From Rhizobium sp. Q54 (GTDB lineage Bacteria; Pseudomonadota; Alphaproteobacteria; UBA2966; CAIVPW01), in the NCBI GenBank assembly GCA_945947575.1, contig CAMEYM010000016.1, forward strand, positions 1-64,000: a DNA stretch of 64,000 bases. The letters run 5' to 3'. The notes under the pieces were generated by a model, which was given only the letters and a program-made list of their open reading frames with translations, made no database searches and was not told where the DNA came from. A program made the translations under genes and the position numbers. Positions 9,719 to 22,162 of the stretch are shown here, in pieces (the first letter of the stretch is position 1; each line of letters begins with the position of its first letter).

Positions 9719-10927
9719 ATGGGCGAAGCGCAACTGGGACGCGCTCGGGCTGAGGAGCACCGGGCCGCGGAGATTCCGGCTGCGCGTGCCGCCGCTCCCT
9801 ACACCGCGGCGCTGGTGTTGGCGGACGGCACGGTGATCCGTGGCCAGGGGTTCGGCGCGGCCACCGTGGTGGTCGGCGAGGTGTGCTTCAACACCGGCAT
9901 GGCGGGCTACCAGGAGACGCTTTCCGATCCGTCCTACGCCGGGCAGATCATCACCTTCACCTTCCCGCACATCGGCAACGTCGGCGCCAACCAGGAAGAC
10001 GTCGAGTCGAAGAACCCGGCCGTGCGCGGCATGGTGGTGCGCGAGGCGCTCACCGATCCGTCCAACTTCCGCTCCGAGTTCACGCTCGATGCGTGGATGC
10101 GCAAGCACGGCATCCCCGGCATCTCTGGCGTCGATACGCGCCGGCTGACGCGGCATGTCCGCGCCGGGGGCGCACCGACCGGGGCGCTGGCCCACGATCC
10201 CAACGGCAAGCTCGATATCGACGCGCTCAAGAAGATGGCGCGCGAGTGGCCCGGCCTCGAAGGCATGGACCTCGCCAAGGACGTGACCACGCTGCAGACC
10301 TATGAGTGGAACACGGCGCGCTGGAAGCTCGGTTCGGGCTACAAGCAGGCGAGCGAGTCCAAGTTCCGCGTGGTCGCGGTGGACTACGGCGCCAAGCAGA
10401 ACATCCTGCGCTGCCTGGCTTCGGCCGGATGCGCGGTGACCGTGGTGCCGGCGACGGCAAGCGCGGACGACATCCTGCGCCACAGCCCGGACGGCGTGTT
10501 CCTGTCGAACGGCCCGGGCGATCCCGCGGCTACCGGAGCGTACGCGCTGAAGCCGATCCGCGCCGTCCTCGACAAGGGCGTTCCTCTGTTCGGCATCTGC
10601 CTAGGACACCAGCTGCTCGGCCTCGCGGTGGGCGGCAAGACCGGCAAGATGCATCAGGGCCACCGCGGTGCGAATCATCCCGTGAAGGACCTCACTACCG
10701 GCAAGGTCGAGATCACGTCCCAGAACCACGGCTTCTGTGTCGATCCCGACACGCTGCCGAGCGGCATCAGCGCGACGCACATCTCGCTGTTCGACGGCAC
10801 GTTGGAAGGCCTGAAGGTCGATAACGCGCCGGCATTCTCGGTGCAGTACCACCCGGAAGCATCGCCGGGCCCGCAGGACAGCCACTACCTGTTCGACCGC
10901 TTCGTGCAGATGATGGAGCGCAGGTAA
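9719..10927 (+). CDS. carA: Carbamoyl-phosphate synthase small subunit (glutaminase)
   Basis: The 402-residue protein has the CarA N-terminal domain (LADGTVIRGQGFGA, FNTGMAGYQE, FTFPHIGNVG) and a class I glutamine amidotransferase domain. The nucleophile is Cys294 in FGICLGHQLLG; His378 and Glu380 in YHPEASPGP complete the triad. It hydrolyses glutamine and channels ammonia to CarB for arginine and pyrimidine synthesis. AGGAG precedes the ATG. The ~25 N-terminal residues before PYTAALVLADG are an Ala/Arg-rich extension common in this class. carB follows after 39 nt. Confidence 0.97.
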   Translation: MGEAQLGRARAEEHRAAEIPAARAAAPYTAALVLADGTVIRGQGFGAATVVVGEVCFNTGMAGYQETLSDPSYAGQIITFTFPHIGNVGANQEDVESKNPAVRGMVVREALTDPSNFRSEFTLDAWMRKHGIPGISGVDTRRLTRHVRAGGAPTGALAHDPNGKLDIDALKKMAREWPGLEGMDLAKDVTTLQTYEWNTARWKLGSGYKQASESKFRVVAVDYGAKQNILRCLASAGCAVTVVPATASADDILRHSPDGVFLSNGPGDPAATGAYALKPIRAVLDKGVPLFGICLGHQLLGLAVGGKTGKMHQGHRGANHPVKDLTTGKVEITSQNHGFCVDPDTLPSGISATHISLFDGTLEGLKVDNAPAFSVQYHPEASPGPQDSHYLFDRFVQMMERR

Positions 10928-10966
10928 TCGTGCTCGTCGTCTCGTCCCTCGCTTCGCCCGCGCGCA

Positions 10967-14248
<3,282 letters not shown>

Positions 14249-14363
14249 GCCGCAATTACCACCATGGCGCCGGAGGCCAGGCAGGCCCCGCGCCATAATT
14301 GATTTTTGGGTGGCAGGCCCCCTCTCCCAAAGAAGAATTGGCCCCGCGCGAGGTTCGAGAAGA

Positions 14364-14843
14364 GTGGCAGTCGAAAAGATCCCTATGACCGGGCGCGGCT
14401 ATGAGCGCCTGCAGGAAGAGCTGAAGCGGCTCAAGCAGGAAGAGCGCCCGGCGGTCATTCGCGCCATCGAAGAGGCGCGCGCCTACGGCGACATCTCGGA
14501 GAACGCCGAGTATCACGCCGCCAAGGAACGCCAGAGCTTCATCGAGACGCGCGTCGCGGAGCTGGAAGACCGGACCCGGCGCGCCGAGGTCATCGACGTC
14601 GCGCGCCTGACTGGCAACCAGGTCAAGTTCGGGGCGACCGTGACGCTGGCCGACGAGGATACCGACGAGAAGATCACCTACCAGATCGTCGGCGCCGACG
14701 AGTCCGACATCCGCGCCGGCTTGCTGTCGATCCAATCGCCGCTGGCGCGCGCCCTGATCGGCAAGTCGAAGGGCGAGTCGGTCGAAGTGGTGACGCCGGG
14801 CGGCGCCCGCGCCTACGAGATTCTTTCTGTCGCTTTCCGCTAA
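14364..14843 (+). CDS. greA: Transcription elongation factor GreA
   Basis: The 159-residue product starts at GTG 14364 ([20 protein letters not shown]), matching the usual MVEKIPMT start and family length of about 158. It has the N-terminal coiled coil with the acidic tip ([19 protein letters not shown]), whose Asp and Glu position Mg2+ for cleavage of backtracked RNA, and the C-terminal FKBP-like domain ([18 protein letters not shown]). The frame extends upstream to 14205 but that part has no family similarity. It follows carB, as in related genomes. Confidence 0.96.
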   Translation: MAVEKIPMTGRGYERLQEELKRLKQEERPAVIRAIEEARAYGDISENAEYHAAKERQSFIETRVAELEDRTRRAEVIDVARLTGNQVKFGATVTLADEDTDEKITYQIVGADESDIRAGLLSIQSPLARALIGKSKGESVEVVTPGGARAYEILSVAFR

Positions 14844-14895
14844 ACGCGGCGTGCCGACGGCGCGCTGCGCGCGCCGGGCCGCCCGGTCCGCGCGA

Positions 14896-15378
14896 CTAGT
14901 CCGTCGCGTGCTCCAGCGGAACTCCGGGCAAGTGCTTGGACTCGCGGATCGCCAGCGTGCTGCGCACGGTGTCGACGTTGGGCGCCGCCACCAGCTCGCG
15001 CGTCAGCCAACTCTGGTAGGCGTCCCAGTCCTTGGCCACGACCTTCAGGATGAAGTCGGTCTCGCCCGCCATCATCGAGCACTCGCGCACCATCGGCCAC
15101 AGACGCACCTTCTCCTCGAAGGCGGCAAGGTCTGCCTCGGCCTGGCTATGCAGGCCGACATGGGCGAACACGGTAACGCCGAAGCCGAGCAGAGCCGCGT
15201 CGAGCTCGGCGTGATAGCCCTTGATGTAGCCGGCCTTCTCCAGGGCGCGCACCCGGCGCAAGCAGGGCGGCGGCGAGATGCCGACGTTGCGCGCCAGGCG
15301 CACGTTGGTCATGCGGCCGTTCTCCTGGAGTTGCGCCAGGATGCGGCGATCGATGTCGTCGAGCTTCACGCGTGCCAT
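14896..15378 (-). CDS. Lrp/AsnC family transcriptional regulator
   Basis: The 160-residue protein has the N-terminal helix-turn-helix (LDDIDRRILAQLQENGRMTN, then VGISPPPCLRRVRALEKAGYI) and the C-terminal RAM effector domain (ECSMMAGETDFILKVVAKD). Such proteins bind amino acids and act as octameric regulators. Position beside trxB in the original gene order suggests the conserved alphaproteobacterial lrp that precedes trxB; here the ELM1 trio lies between. Divergent from the ELM1-like gene, with about 80 bp of shared upstream DNA. Confidence 0.95.
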   Translation of the reverse strand: MARVKLDDIDRRILAQLQENGRMTNVRLARNVGISPPPCLRRVRALEKAGYIKGYHAELDAALLGFGVTVFAHVGLHSQAEADLAAFEEKVRLWPMVRECSMMAGETDFILKVVAKDWDAYQSWLTRELVAAPNVDTVRSTLAIRESKHLPGVPLEHATD

Positions 15379-15461
15379 TGGCGCCCCCGTGCGGCCATAG
15401 CAACACCAGTTGAAAGATTATTTCAAGGGTGCCCCTTCGGCCGCCCGCAGGGCCAGACGAC

Positions 15462-16472
15462 GTGACCCCCGACGACGCCAAACCCTGGGGCGAGACCTGG
15501 GTCGTTACCGACGGCAAGCCCGGCATGGAGAACCAGTGCCTGGGCCTCGCCGAGGCGGTCGGCCTCCCCACCCGCGTGAAGCGCATCCAGGTGCGGGCGC
15601 CGTGGCGGTGGTGGTCGCCGCAGATCGCACCGGCACCCCTCCGCGCCCTCAGCAAGAAGGGCGACCAGCTCGAGGCGCCGTGGCCGCGCCTGCTGATCGC
15701 GACGGGGCGCGCCAGCGTCGGCGCCGCCATCGCCGTCAAGCGCGCCAACCCCGACACGTTCACGGTGCAGATCCAGAATCCGGGCGTCGAGCTCAACAAC
15801 TTCGACCTGGTGGTGGCGCCGGAGCACGACCGGCTGCTCGGCCACAACGTCATGCTGACGCTGGGCGCGTTGCATCGCGTCACCCGCAAGCGTCTCGACG
15901 AAGAGGCGCGCAAGTTGGGCGCGACCATCTCGCACCTGCCCAAGCCGCGCGTCGCGGTGCTGGTGGGCGGCAACAACAAGAGCTATCGCCTCGACCTTTC
16001 GGTGGCCAAGCAGCTCGCCGACGGCCTCGCGGCGCTGTGCGACTCCGGCGCCGGCCTCGCGATCACCATGTCGCGGCGCACCGGCACGGGCGTCGCCGAC
16101 GTCGTGCGCGAGCGCCTGCGCGGCAAGGCGGCGGTGATCTGGGACGGCACCGGCGACAACCCGTATTTCGCCTACCTCGCGATGGCCGACGCCATCGTCG
16201 TCACGTGCGACTCGGTATCGATGGCATCCGAAGCCGTCAGCACCGGCAAGCCCGTCTACGTGTTCGACCTGCCCGGCGGCAGCGCCAAGTTCGAGGCGTT
16301 CCATGAATCGTTGCGCCGCGAACGCATGACGCGGCCGTTCGGCAACAAGATCGAGCGCTGGAGCTACGAGCCGCCCAGCGATACCGCGCGGGTTGCCGCC
16401 GAGGTGCGGCGGCGACTAAAGTTGACGCCGGACTTCGCCCCCGCCCGTACATCGCAACCCGGTCGCGCATGA
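15462..16472 (+). CDS. ELM1-like (DUF1022) protein, possible GT-B fold
   Basis: The protein carries WVVTDGKPGMENQCLGLAEAVGL at its start, LIATGRASVGAAIAVKR, VVAPEHDRL, VAVLVGGNNKSYRL, MSRRTG and VTCDSVSMASEAVSTGKPVYV. These are the hallmarks of the family that includes plant ELM1, a mitochondrial fission factor; bacterial members have unknown function and a fold like GT-B glycosyltransferases. Start is uncertain: GTG 15462 (with CAGGG upstream) or GTG 15429. The last codons overlap the next gene by 4 nt (ATGA), so the trio is translationally coupled. Confidence 0.85.
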   Translation: MTPDDAKPWGETWVVTDGKPGMENQCLGLAEAVGLPTRVKRIQVRAPWRWWSPQIAPAPLRALSKKGDQLEAPWPRLLIATGRASVGAAIAVKRANPDTFTVQIQNPGVELNNFDLVVAPEHDRLLGHNVMLTLGALHRVTRKRLDEEARKLGATISHLPKPRVAVLVGGNNKSYRLDLSVAKQLADGLAALCDSGAGLAITMSRRTGTGVADVVRERLRGKAAVIWDGTGDNPYFAYLAMADAIVVTCDSVSMASEAVSTGKPVYVFDLPGGSAKFEAFHESLRRERMTRPFGNKIERWSYEPPSDTARVAAEVRRRLKLTPDFAPARTSQPGRA

Positions 16473-17092
16473 ACGTACTCGACCTAGCCGCGTTCCGCGC
16501 CACGCCGCTGGCGCGCGAACCCTACGAGCACATGATCGTGCCGGGCCTGGTGCCGGTCGCCGCCACCAACGCGGTGGCGCGCGACTTCCCGCGTATCCGC
16601 AAGGCCGGCCTGTATCCGCTGTCCGCGCTCGACGTGCGCGGCTCGTTCGCCGAGCTGATCGCGGAATTGGACGGGCCGGAGTTCGAGGCCGCGATCGGGG
16701 ACAAGTTCGGCGTGAGCCTGGCCGGCAAGCCGAAGCTGTTCACCATCCGCGGCCGCTGCCATGCGCGCGACGGCGGGATTCATACCGACTCGCTGACCAA
16801 GATCGTCACGGTGCTGGTGTACCTAAACCCGGCGTGGGAAGCGGACGGCGGACGGCTGCGCGTGCTGCGCAGCGCCACCGACCTCAACGACTTCCACGCC
16901 GAAGTGCCGCCGCTGGCCGGCACCATGCTCGCCTTCCGCCGCTCCGAGCGCTCGTACCACGGCCACGAGCCGTTCGTCGGCGAGCGCCGCGCCATCCAGG
17001 TCAACTGGATCACCGACGTGGCGACGCGCGACCGCGAGGAGACGCGCCACCGCTGGTCGGCGCGCTTCAAAGCACTCAATCCGTTCGCCTGA
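16469..17092 (+). CDS. 2-oxoglutarate/Fe(II)-dependent oxygenase
   Basis: A 207-residue single-domain protein with the prolyl-hydroxylase-like facial triad: GGIHTDSLTK gives His105 and Asp107, SYHGHEPF gives His164, and GERRAIQVNW supplies Arg173/174 for 2-oxoglutarate. VLVYLNPAWEADGGRLRVL is the usual beta-strand core. It should hydroxylate a protein side chain or small molecule. It overlaps the ELM1-like gene (ATGA) and the following gene (TGATG), so all three are expected to work in one process; what that is cannot be said from sequence. Confidence 0.9.
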   Translation: MNVLDLAAFRATPLAREPYEHMIVPGLVPVAATNAVARDFPRIRKAGLYPLSALDVRGSFAELIAELDGPEFEAAIGDKFGVSLAGKPKLFTIRGRCHARDGGIHTDSLTKIVTVLVYLNPAWEADGGRLRVLRSATDLNDFHAEVPPLAGTMLAFRRSERSYHGHEPFVGERRAIQVNWITDVATRDREETRHRWSARFKALNPFA

Positions 17093-19026
17093 TGGCGCAG
17101 TCCAAGAAGGGCGCGCGGGCGTCCGGTCTGGCGATCGAGACGTTTCGCCACGACGGCGCGCGTCACTTCGGCACGACGCCGTTCAAGGCGCTCGGTCATC
17201 CCCTCGCGGCGCCCAAAGGGCGCGACCTCGCCAAGACGCTGCGCAAGCGCGCGCCGATTGCGGTGTTCGACCCCGACGGCCTGCTCGCCTCGTTCGCCGC
17301 GTTCTACGGCTTGGGGTCAGACGATGTCGGCGGCGTGTACGTGCAGCGCCGCGAGGATACCGGCAAGAAGATCCTGGGTCGCACCACGCAGAGCGTGCAC
17401 ACGCTGCCGTGGTCGAAGGCGCGCACGGTGCTCGTCGCGGCGTTCGACGCCAAGCGCACCATCGAGCAGCTGCGCGCGGTGCTGCCCAAGGCGACGTACT
17501 TCAGCTTCGACGACCTGCGCATCCCCACCGAGTGGCTGAGCAACAAGCGCCAGTATCTGGACGGGCGCAACTTCGCCACGAACTTCGCGTTCCTGCGCGA
17601 CGAGCCTGGTCACCACACGGCGGTGCGCACGGCGAACTATTGGGGCGGCTACGGCGCCACAGACGCCGAGATGTGGCTGTGCCTGTTCGGCGCGAACGGC
17701 GACGTGCTGGCCGAGTGGACCGAGAAGCTCCCCACCGCGGGCGGCACCATCGTCATCGACAGCCGCGCGGTGCGCGAGCGCTTCGGCCTGGGGCCGTTCG
17801 CGGGCTCGCTGTTCCTGCACGCGCTGCGCATCCTGGGCCACGACATCGTCAAGTACGCGCTCGATACCTACGGCGACGACGACACGGTGCTGTCGGCGAC
17901 CCACGACGCCAATGCGTGGCCCGCCGACCTGTATGCCGGCTTGCCGGCGCCGGCTTTGGGCGAGCGCGTCGTGCTGTGGGTGCAGAACAGCCATCCCATT
18001 CCGATTCCGGCGCGTGGCATCTCGTTCGGGATCATGGGCGGGTCGTCCACGGTCGCCTACGACGAAGAGGTGCCGCCGTTTGCGACGCGCGCCATCGACG
18101 TCGGCGCACTGCTGCCGAAGGTGCGCTGGCCGCAGCAGCTCGAGATCCACGCCGGCCGCTACTTCGTGCGGCCGCGCTACGAGATCGAGCGCAACGGGCG
18201 CAGCCGCATTGCCCACGCCAACGTCGAGCGCACGGACCTAAAGCCGGACGCGACCATCGCCAAGCTCGGACCGGAGTTCGGTAAGGGATTCATCCTGCCC
18301 TTCCCGCTGCCGCCCTTGGGGCGCTACCGCACCACGCTGCTGCCGACGCCGATGGCGACCGGCCAGAAGAACACGCCGATCGCTGTGGCAATCCTCGACA
18401 AGCGCGGCAAGGAAGTGGTGCGGCGCTCGCTCGGCAACGTGCCGCGCCGCCACGAGACGCTGGTGGACATCGACGCGCTGCTCGACGGCGCCAAGCTGGG
18501 CGGCTTCGGCCACGCGGAGTTGACGTACGACTTCCGCAAGGGCAGCGCCGCCGACGGCTGGCTGCACGGCATTGCGCGATTCGAGGACCGGCAGACGGGC
18601 CACGTCGCCGAGACCAGCTTCGGCGCGCACATCTTCAATACGCTCGCGGTCTACAAGGACGAGCCGCAGTCGTATTCGGGACCGCCGCCGGGACTGTCCA
18701 CGCGCCTGTTCCTGCGCGTCGGTCCGGCGCCCGCCGAGACGTTCTGCCATCTGATCTATGCCGCGTCGTTGCCGTGGCGGCCGAAGTCCGAGACCGCGCT
18801 CGTGCTCACCGGCGCCGACGGCAAGGAGGTCGCCACCGAGACAGTGCGCATTCCCTGCGGCGGATCGCTGTTCTGGCAGGTGCGCGACGTGTTCGATGCG
18901 GCGACCCGCGCCAAGGCCGGACCGAACTCCTATGTCCTGGTGCGCGATCCGACCTGCCGGTTGTTCGGCTTCCACGGCCTGGATACAGGGGCCGCCTTCT
19001 CCCTCGATCACATGTTTGGGTTCTAG
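17092..19026 (+). CDS. Conserved-looking 644-aa protein of unknown function
   Basis: I do not recognise this family. The 644-residue product is soluble, without signal peptide or obvious TM helix. It appears beta-rich and in repeated blocks; LCLFGANGDVLAEWTEKLP, LPAPALGERVVLWVQNSHP, FILPFPLPPLGRYRTTLLP and LFLRVGPAPAETFCHLIY stand out. The start ATG at 17092 overlaps the oxygenase stop by one base (TGATG). Being locked behind an ELM1-like protein and an oxygenase suggests a shared pathway. The 2OG enzyme might act on it or on its product; that is inference. Confidence 0.7.
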   Translation: MAQSKKGARASGLAIETFRHDGARHFGTTPFKALGHPLAAPKGRDLAKTLRKRAPIAVFDPDGLLASFAAFYGLGSDDVGGVYVQRREDTGKKILGRTTQSVHTLPWSKARTVLVAAFDAKRTIEQLRAVLPKATYFSFDDLRIPTEWLSNKRQYLDGRNFATNFAFLRDEPGHHTAVRTANYWGGYGATDAEMWLCLFGANGDVLAEWTEKLPTAGGTIVIDSRAVRERFGLGPFAGSLFLHALRILGHDIVKYALDTYGDDDTVLSATHDANAWPADLYAGLPAPALGERVVLWVQNSHPIPIPARGISFGIMGGSSTVAYDEEVPPFATRAIDVGALLPKVRWPQQLEIHAGRYFVRPRYEIERNGRSRIAHANVERTDLKPDATIAKLGPEFGKGFILPFPLPPLGRYRTTLLPTPMATGQKNTPIAVAILDKRGKEVVRRSLGNVPRRHETLVDIDALLDGAKLGGFGHAELTYDFRKGSAADGWLHGIARFEDRQTGHVAETSFGAHIFNTLAVYKDEPQSYSGPPPGLSTRLFLRVGPAPAETFCHLIYAASLPWRPKSETALVLTGADGKEVATETVRIPCGGSLFWQVRDVFDAATRAKAGPNSYVLVRDPTCRLFGFHGLDTGAAFSLDHMFGF

Positions 19027-19126
19027 CGGCAACCGGCGCCGCCTTGCCCGGCGCCGCGCGAGGCCATACATAAGCGCTTCCAAGCTATCCGAAGTAGCGC
19101 GCCTACGGCGCGACGAGGCACTCCCC

Positions 19127-20101
19127 ATGGCGACGCGGCGGCACTCCAAGGTCCTGATCATCGGCTCCGGCCCGGCCGGCTACACCGCCGCCATCTACAC
19201 GGCGCGCGCGAGCCTCGCGCCGATGCTGGTGCGCGGCATCCAGCCGGGCGGCCAGATGACCATCACCACCGACGTCGAGAACTATCCGGGCTTCGCCGAT
19301 GTCATCCAGGGGCCATGGCTCATGGAGCAGATGGAGAAGCAGGCGCGCCACGTCGGCACGCAGATGTTCGAGGACATCATCGTCTCGGTAGACCTCTCGA
19401 AGCGTCCATTCGAGGCGGTCGGCGATTCGGGCGACATCTATTCCGGGGACGCACTCATTATTGCGACCGGCGCACGGGCGCGTTGGCTGGGCTTGGCGTC
19501 CGAGGAGAAGTTCAAGGGCTTCGGCGTCTCCGCGTGCGCCACGTGCGACGGCTTCTTCTACAAGGGCCGCGAGGTCGTGGTGGTCGGCGGCGGCAACACC
19601 GCCGTGGAAGAGTCGCTCTACCTCGCCAACTTCGTCTCCAAGGTGACGCTCGTGCACCGGCGCGATTCGCTCAAGGCGGAGCACATCCTGCAGAAGCGCC
19701 TGTTCGCGCACCCGAAGATCAACGTGGTGTGGGACAGCGTCATCGACGAGATCAACGGCACCCAGAGCCCGCCGGGCGTCAACGCCGTGCGCCTGCGCAA
19801 CGTGCGCACCGGTGCGACCTCGGACCTCGCCGTGCACGGCGTGTTCATCGCCATCGGCCATGATCCCTCGACCGAACTGTTCCGCGGCAAGGTGACGATG
19901 GACGAGTCGGGCTACATCAAGACCGTGGCCGGATCGACGCGCACCAACATCGAAGGCGTGTTCGCGGCGGGCGACGTGCAGGATGCGGTCTACCGCCAGG
20001 CGGTGACCGCCGCCGGCACCGGCTGCATGGCGGCTCTCGACGCCCAGCACTTCCTCGCCGACCAGGCCGACGTCAGCGCACCGCGCGCCGCCGCGGAGTA
20101 A
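19127..20101 (+). CDS. trxB: Thioredoxin reductase
   Basis: The 324-residue flavoprotein has the FAD-binding IIGSGPAGYTAAIYTARA, the redox CATC in SACATCDGFFYKG, an NADPH-binding VVVGGGNTAVEESLYL with HRRDSLKAE, and the C-terminal GVFAAGDVQDAVYRQAVTAAG motif. It reduces thioredoxin with NADPH. The ATG at 19127 follows GAGG and starts directly at the FAD domain; the frame upstream is antisense/out-of-frame with the preceding gene. It stands 100 bp downstream of the 644-aa gene and may have its own promoter. Confidence 0.96.
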   Translation: MATRRHSKVLIIGSGPAGYTAAIYTARASLAPMLVRGIQPGGQMTITTDVENYPGFADVIQGPWLMEQMEKQARHVGTQMFEDIIVSVDLSKRPFEAVGDSGDIYSGDALIIATGARARWLGLASEEKFKGFGVSACATCDGFFYKGREVVVVGGGNTAVEESLYLANFVSKVTLVHRRDSLKAEHILQKRLFAHPKINVVWDSVIDEINGTQSPPGVNAVRLRNVRTGATSDLAVHGVFIAIGHDPSTELFRGKVTMDESGYIKTVAGSTRTNIEGVFAAGDVQDAVYRQAVTAAGTGCMAALDAQHFLADQADVSAPRAAAE

Positions 20102-20146
20102 GCCGCCAGTTTTTCGTCCGCGCGGCGAAGCTGATATAAGTAGGCT

Positions 20147-20863
20147 ATGATGATGGCCCGCCTCGCCCGAGTATTGAGCCTAGCCGTCGTCCTCGCTTTC
20201 GCGAGCCACGCTCCGGCGCGGGCGCAGGACATCCAGACGCAGTGGGAGCAGCACATGCGCGCCGGCGCGCAGGCCTATGGCCTCGCCCAGATGGACATTG
20301 CCACGCGCGAGCTCGAGGCAGCGCTCGCCATCGCCGAGAAGAACTTCGCCAACGACGACACCAAGATGATCAACACGTGGCTCAACGTGGTGCCGCTGCG
20401 CCGCTCCCAGAACAAACTGGCGGAGGCGGCCGCCATGGGCGAGCTGATGCTGGCGCGCCTGGGCAAGGTCGCCGGCGAGAACGCCCCCGACCTGATGGCG
20501 CCGCTGGTGATGGTCGCGGCGACCTATCGCGACATGAAGGACTGGGCCAACTCGGACAAGCACTACCAGCGCACCATCGCCCTGCACGACGAGTACTACG
20601 GCGACGCCCACCCGCGCACGATCACCATGCTGGAAGACCGCGCCGCAATGCTCGGCCTGGCCGGGCGTGGGCCCGAGAGCCTCGAACTGTTCGCCGATCT
20701 CGTCGATCGCTGGCAGTACGGCCTTGGACCCAACCACATCCGCGAAGCGATCAGCCGCCGTGGCTACGCCGACGCGCTGCGCAAGGCGGGCCGCGAGGCC
20801 GACGCCGCCGCGCAGGAGAAGCTGGCCGACCAGATCGCGATCGCCTGGGAAGGCGGCCGCTAG
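20147..20863 (+). CDS. Secreted tetratricopeptide-repeat protein
   Basis: The 238-residue protein has a signal peptide (MMMARLARVLSLAVVLAFAS to ARAQD, cleavage near residue 27) and helical repeats of the TPR/kinesin-light-chain kind, e.g. AYGLAQMDIATRELEAALAIA and YYGDAHPRTITMLEDRAAML. It is probably a periplasmic scaffold. It is followed at once by two related secreted proteins and a large TPR protein on the same strand, suggesting one envelope-associated operon. No catalytic motif seen. Confidence 0.75.
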   Translation: MMMARLARVLSLAVVLAFASHAPARAQDIQTQWEQHMRAGAQAYGLAQMDIATRELEAALAIAEKNFANDDTKMINTWLNVVPLRRSQNKLAEAAAMGELMLARLGKVAGENAPDLMAPLVMVAATYRDMKDWANSDKHYQRTIALHDEYYGDAHPRTITMLEDRAAMLGLAGRGPESLELFADLVDRWQYGLGPNHIREAISRRGYADALRKAGREADAAAQEKLADQIAIAWEGGR

Positions 20864-20868
20864 TTCGC

Positions 20869-21423
20869 GTGCGCGGCGTGCGCTTCGCATGGGTGGCGGC
20901 GGTACTCGCTGCTGGCGGGCCGGCGCAGGCCGCGCCCGGCGCCCTCCCCGGCTTCGGCAACGTGCCGTTCGGCATGTCGTTGGAGCTCGCCAAGGCAGCG
21001 CGCGGCATCGAGGTGCGCGACCAGCGCTGCGACGACACATGGTGCGAGCTGGTCTACCGCACCACCGTGCGCGAGCTCGACGTCACGGTGTGGCAGCAGT
21101 TCCAGAACGGTCGCGCCATCGACGCCGAGGTACTGGTGCGCGGGCCCGGCGCCGAGGGGCGGCACCTCAACGTGTCGCGCTGCGATGCGACCTACAACCG
21201 CGTCTACATGCTGGTGACCGAGACGTACGGCCCGTCCGACGTGCCGATCATCCTGCGCAACGAGTACACGCCGAACGGCATCGTCGAGGTGCGCGAGACG
21301 ACTTGGACGTTTGGCAACGGCGCCCGCATCCGCGAGAAGCGGGATGCCACCAACGATGGAACTTGCGCCGTGCGCCTGTTCTACCGGCCGGGGCTGGACG
21401 GGGCCGGCGACGCGCGCTTCTAG
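20869..21423 (+). CDS. Secreted protein, first of a tandem paralogue pair
   Basis: About 184 residues from GTG 20869 (GTG 20878 is an alternative). A short signal peptide (FAWVAAVLAAGGPAQAAPG) precedes PGFGNVPFGMSLELAKAARG, four conserved Cys (QRCDDTWCELVY, SRCDATYNRVY, GTCAVRLFY) and an Arg/Lys-rich segment ARIREKRDATNDGTC. The same pattern recurs in the next gene. The four Cys probably make disulfides in the periplasm. The family is unknown to me; GFG..PFG...E.AK.A.G resembles small secreted proteins of unknown function. It starts 6 nt after the TPR gene. Confidence 0.75.
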   Translation: MRGVRFAWVAAVLAAGGPAQAAPGALPGFGNVPFGMSLELAKAARGIEVRDQRCDDTWCELVYRTTVRELDVTVWQQFQNGRAIDAEVLVRGPGAEGRHLNVSRCDATYNRVYMLVTETYGPSDVPIILRNEYTPNGIVEVRETTWTFGNGARIREKRDATNDGTCAVRLFYRPGLDGAGDARF

Positions 21424-21565
21424 CGCGTCACGCCGCGCGCTGCTGCGTTATCAACACAACCGCACGTTTTGGTTGCCGAACACAGAGTCGTCACCGTGCA
21501 TGCCCCGGTGCTCCGTGCTATGGAGTCCCCGAGCTTGGGAGAGCTTCAAGTAGGAGTACTCTGTC

Positions 21566-22132
21566 ATGCTTCGCGTACAACCGATGCTGCTGGCGGTCGT
21601 GGGGACGCTGGCGATGGCACTGGCCGGACCAGCACTGTCCGCCAACGGTAAGCTCGCCGGGTTCGGCAACATCCCCTTCGGTACGGAGTTCGAGGCGGCC
21701 AAGCGCGCCAAGGGCCTCGAGATCCGAGATGAAACCTGCAATGCCACCCTTTGTCAGCTCGTCTACCGGACGGCAGTGTCGGACATGCCGGTGACTGTGT
21801 GGCAGGTCTTCACCGAGCGTCGCGCGGCGGACGCCGAAATCCAGATCCGCAGCACGGGCGACCAGGGCCGTTTCGTCAGCGCCTCTCGCTGCGACGCGAC
21901 CTTCAACCGGGTCTACGTCATGCTGCGCGAGAAGTACGGCGAAGCGGACCTGCCGGTGGTCCAACGCCAGGAGCCGACCGCCTCGGGCATGGCGGACGTC
22001 CGTGAGGTCACGTTTACCTTTCTGGACGGGGCCCAGATTCGCCAAAAGCGCGACGTGACAGAGGATGGAACCTGCGCCGTCCGTGTATTCTACCGGCCGA
22101 GTTCGCCGTCGGGGGGTGACGCCGCCTTCTGA
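21566..22132 (+). CDS. Secreted protein, second of a tandem paralogue pair
   Basis: The 188-residue protein has a clear signal peptide (MLRVQPMLLAVVGTLAMALA to LSANG) and the same layout as its upstream neighbour: GFGNIPFGTEFEAAKRAKGL, ETCNATLCQLVYRT, SASRCDATFNRVYVML, IRQKRDVTEDGTCAVRVFY and a short Ser/Gly tail ending DAAF. Roughly half of the aligned residues match by eye, so this is an old tandem duplication. Cys positions are all conserved. AGGAG lies upstream of the ATG. Confidence 0.8.
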   Translation: MLRVQPMLLAVVGTLAMALAGPALSANGKLAGFGNIPFGTEFEAAKRAKGLEIRDETCNATLCQLVYRTAVSDMPVTVWQVFTERRAADAEIQIRSTGDQGRFVSASRCDATFNRVYVMLREKYGEADLPVVQRQEPTASGMADVREVTFTFLDGAQIRQKRDVTEDGTCAVRVFYRPSSPSGGDAAF

Positions 22133-22162
22133 GCGAACGCCGCCTTGGGAGGGGCAGTAACG

